Below, piece by piece: positions 62,567-64,000 of a stretch of 64,000 nt of DNA (positions are counted from its first letter, which is position 1; each line of letters starts with the position of its first letter). This stretch comes from Azolla caroliniana (taxonomy: Eukaryota; Polypodiophyta): assembly GCA_043228905.1 (NCBI GenBank), contig JBHGNT010000001.1:6882001-6946000 (forward strand), written 5' to 3'. Below the pieces are notes generated by a model, which worked only from the letters and a program-made list of their open reading frames with translations, searched no databases and was not told where the DNA came from. The translations under genes and the position numbers were made by a program.

Positions 62567-62980
62567 TGTAGAAGTGTATAGACACAACCAGCTCTGTCGG
62601 ATAGCAACAGAAAACGGAATGAAGGTTTACTAGAAAGCTTCAAAATACACAGAGAATACGTGAGACGGACTGAGAGAGAGTAGAACACACAAAACTATAT
62701 TAAAAAATACTTTGTATAAACTCTGTACATACAAGTGTGCTTTAGAACACTTTTTATACAATTCCTTAAAAGGACTGACAGAAATACTAACAAGTACTTC
62801 AATGCTCATACTGAGCTACTTACACTAACTCCGAGAACCATAACTACCTAGTAGACTAGGAGTGTAGGCCTCCAACGGCCTACCGATTCGCACATGGATC
62901 CAGCCCTCCAATCCGGCTCAGCGATCTGGCTCTCGGCTTATTCAACTGATCCGGCCCACGTTGAGCTTGCTTGCTCAACA
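62567..62980 (-). mobile_element. 3' LTR of a Copia-type retrotransposon (414 bp)
   Basis: On the minus strand it begins TGTTGAGC at 62980, right after a purine-rich tract (gagggggag, complement of 62981-62989), and ends TTCTACA at 62567. The terminal TGT...ACA is in place. A TATA-like 'gtataaaaag' lies near 62750-62760. The flanking 5 bases TAACG (62562-62566) should recur at the far end, outside the window. Confidence 0.85.
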
Positions 62981-64000
62981 CTCCCCCTCAAGCTCAACTT
63001 GAGGTTGGGTCGTCGTGTTAGTGTCCGCCAGTCCTTTCCTTCGGCTCCTCCTAGCATTTTCTTGCCTTGCTCGCGCTCTTCGACCCATCTGGTTTCGCAC
63101 ACCTCAACCTTCTCAGTCCACTTGTCTACTCATAAGGCCCCTCTCATCTCCTTCCCTACTGTGACTTCGGCGCTTCTCGACCCGTCGACTTTCGTTGCCT
63201 TCTCATCCACTTGGCCTTCAATTGATTCGGTTCCTCTGAATCGAACTTGTCCGAATTGACCTTCTTCAATTCGCCTTCATTATTTAGGCCCTTCACCACA
63301 TCAAACCATATCCGGGTCTTGGCCTTCATCTTTTGGTCGGCTTTGCCACTGTTGCCGCTTGTTTCGACTTTATCGTATGTGTCGACTTCTTCAGTCGACT
63401 CAACTTCCTTTTTCTCCTTGTCTCCCCATGTTTTGGTTTCGTTCTCCTTCTTTTCGACTTCTCTAGTGGCTTTACCTATTTTCCTAGTTCCTGTTGAAGT
63501 TCTCCCCCTCAACTGCAGCACATCGAGATGTTGTCGCCCTAGCATCTCTTAAAAGTGTTGCAACTTGTCCAATCCGAGTGGCTTGGTGAAGATGTCTACA
63601 ACCTACCGATTGGTTTGAACATATTGGAGTTCGGCTTCACCACTCACACACAAAGTGATAATGCACTTCTATGTGCTTTGTCTGAGCATGGAACACAAGG
63701 TTCTTGGCCAACTGCATGCTAATGATGTTGTCGTAGTAGATCAGGATCGGAGTTGGTACTTCGATCTGGAGGTCTTACAGCGGCCGCTGAAACCAAATGG
63801 CTTCATAAGTTGCGACGATAGCTCTTCGATACTCAACCTCAGTGCTCGATAGAGCCATTGTTGGCTGCTTCATGCAACAACTACGCTACCAAGAGAAAAC
63901 ATGAAGCCAGATGTTGACCGACGATCCAACGCATCACTGGCCCAGTCGGCATCCGTATAGCCAACTAGTTGTTCGGCTATATCGTGTCGGTACAACACTC
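62981..64000 (-). mobile_element. Copia polyprotein C-terminus (RNase H), decayed, and 3' non-pol region; runs off the window
   Basis: From 64000 downward the minus strand encodes the Copia RNase H blocks LVGYTDADWASD and RRSTSGFMFSLGS (63995-63880), then 'W SSQQWLYRALS' with stops and frame breaks. The TKHIEVHYHFV block follows at about 63670-63645. After the pol end (HLDVLQLRG, near 63530-63500) a first purine tract appears at 63500. A 129-codon charged frame rich in Lys and Glu (63545-63156) fills the gap before the true tract next to the LTR. The pol gene is broken; the element is only partly visible. Confidence 0.85.

Noticed and set aside
1-64000. CRISPR arrays, bacterial operons, organellar or viral genes
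   Set aside because: No such signals; the repeats present are plant transposons, minisatellites and microsatellites.

Overview
This window is nuclear DNA of a land plant, most likely a flowering plant outside the grasses. The evidence is spliced genes with GT-AG introns, an AT-rich background, plant-only families (an NIN-like RWP-RK/PB1 factor and a SIAMESE-related cell-cycle inhibitor), and plant-type LINE, Copia and hAT-like elements. There are no operons and nothing viral or bacterial. Several exons are too short to appear as long open frames, so gene structures were built by joining exons by phase and by family resemblance. The species cannot be named from sequence alone.

Layout. 1-2.3 kb: a decayed LINE fragment, then a possible small serine-rich membrane protein (1815-2270). 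3.4-7.8 kb, minus: a nine-exon FAD/NAD(P)-binding oxidoreductase (375 aa). 8-13.4 kb: gene-free, with two small tandem duplications. 13.6-14.3 kb, plus: an intronless, unusually long SIAMESE-related (SMR) protein. 15.4-17.2 kb: LINE remnant and a SINE-like repeat. 18.9-27.4 kb, plus: a 13-exon Enhancer-of-polycomb-like gene (458 aa). 27.4-32.6 kb: gene-free except for a hAT-type MITE. 32.8-34.4 kb, plus: a two-exon gene for a 382-aa protein of no plant family I know, whose layout resembles the gasdermin pore-forming domain; a wrecked copy lies at 43.4-44.0 kb inside a diverged segmental duplication. 35.8-41.7 kb: a nest of transposons, with a LINE interrupted by a direct-repeat element that carries a 48-bp minisatellite and a solo LTR. 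46.9-52.7 kb, minus: a five-exon NIN-like protein (1287 aa) with a long Asn/Pro-rich N-terminus. 57-62 kb: repeats and a 5'-truncated LINE with a clear target-site duplication. 62.6-64.0 kb, minus: the 3' end of a Copia element running off the window.

The genes are ordinary scattered plant loci. Four can be tied to processes: chromatin acetylation (EPL1), nitrate-responsive transcription (NLP), CDK inhibition (SMR) and flavin redox chemistry. The most unusual locus is the gasdermin-like gene with its decayed duplicate. That assignment rests on reading order and motif layout alone and needs a structure or profile test.
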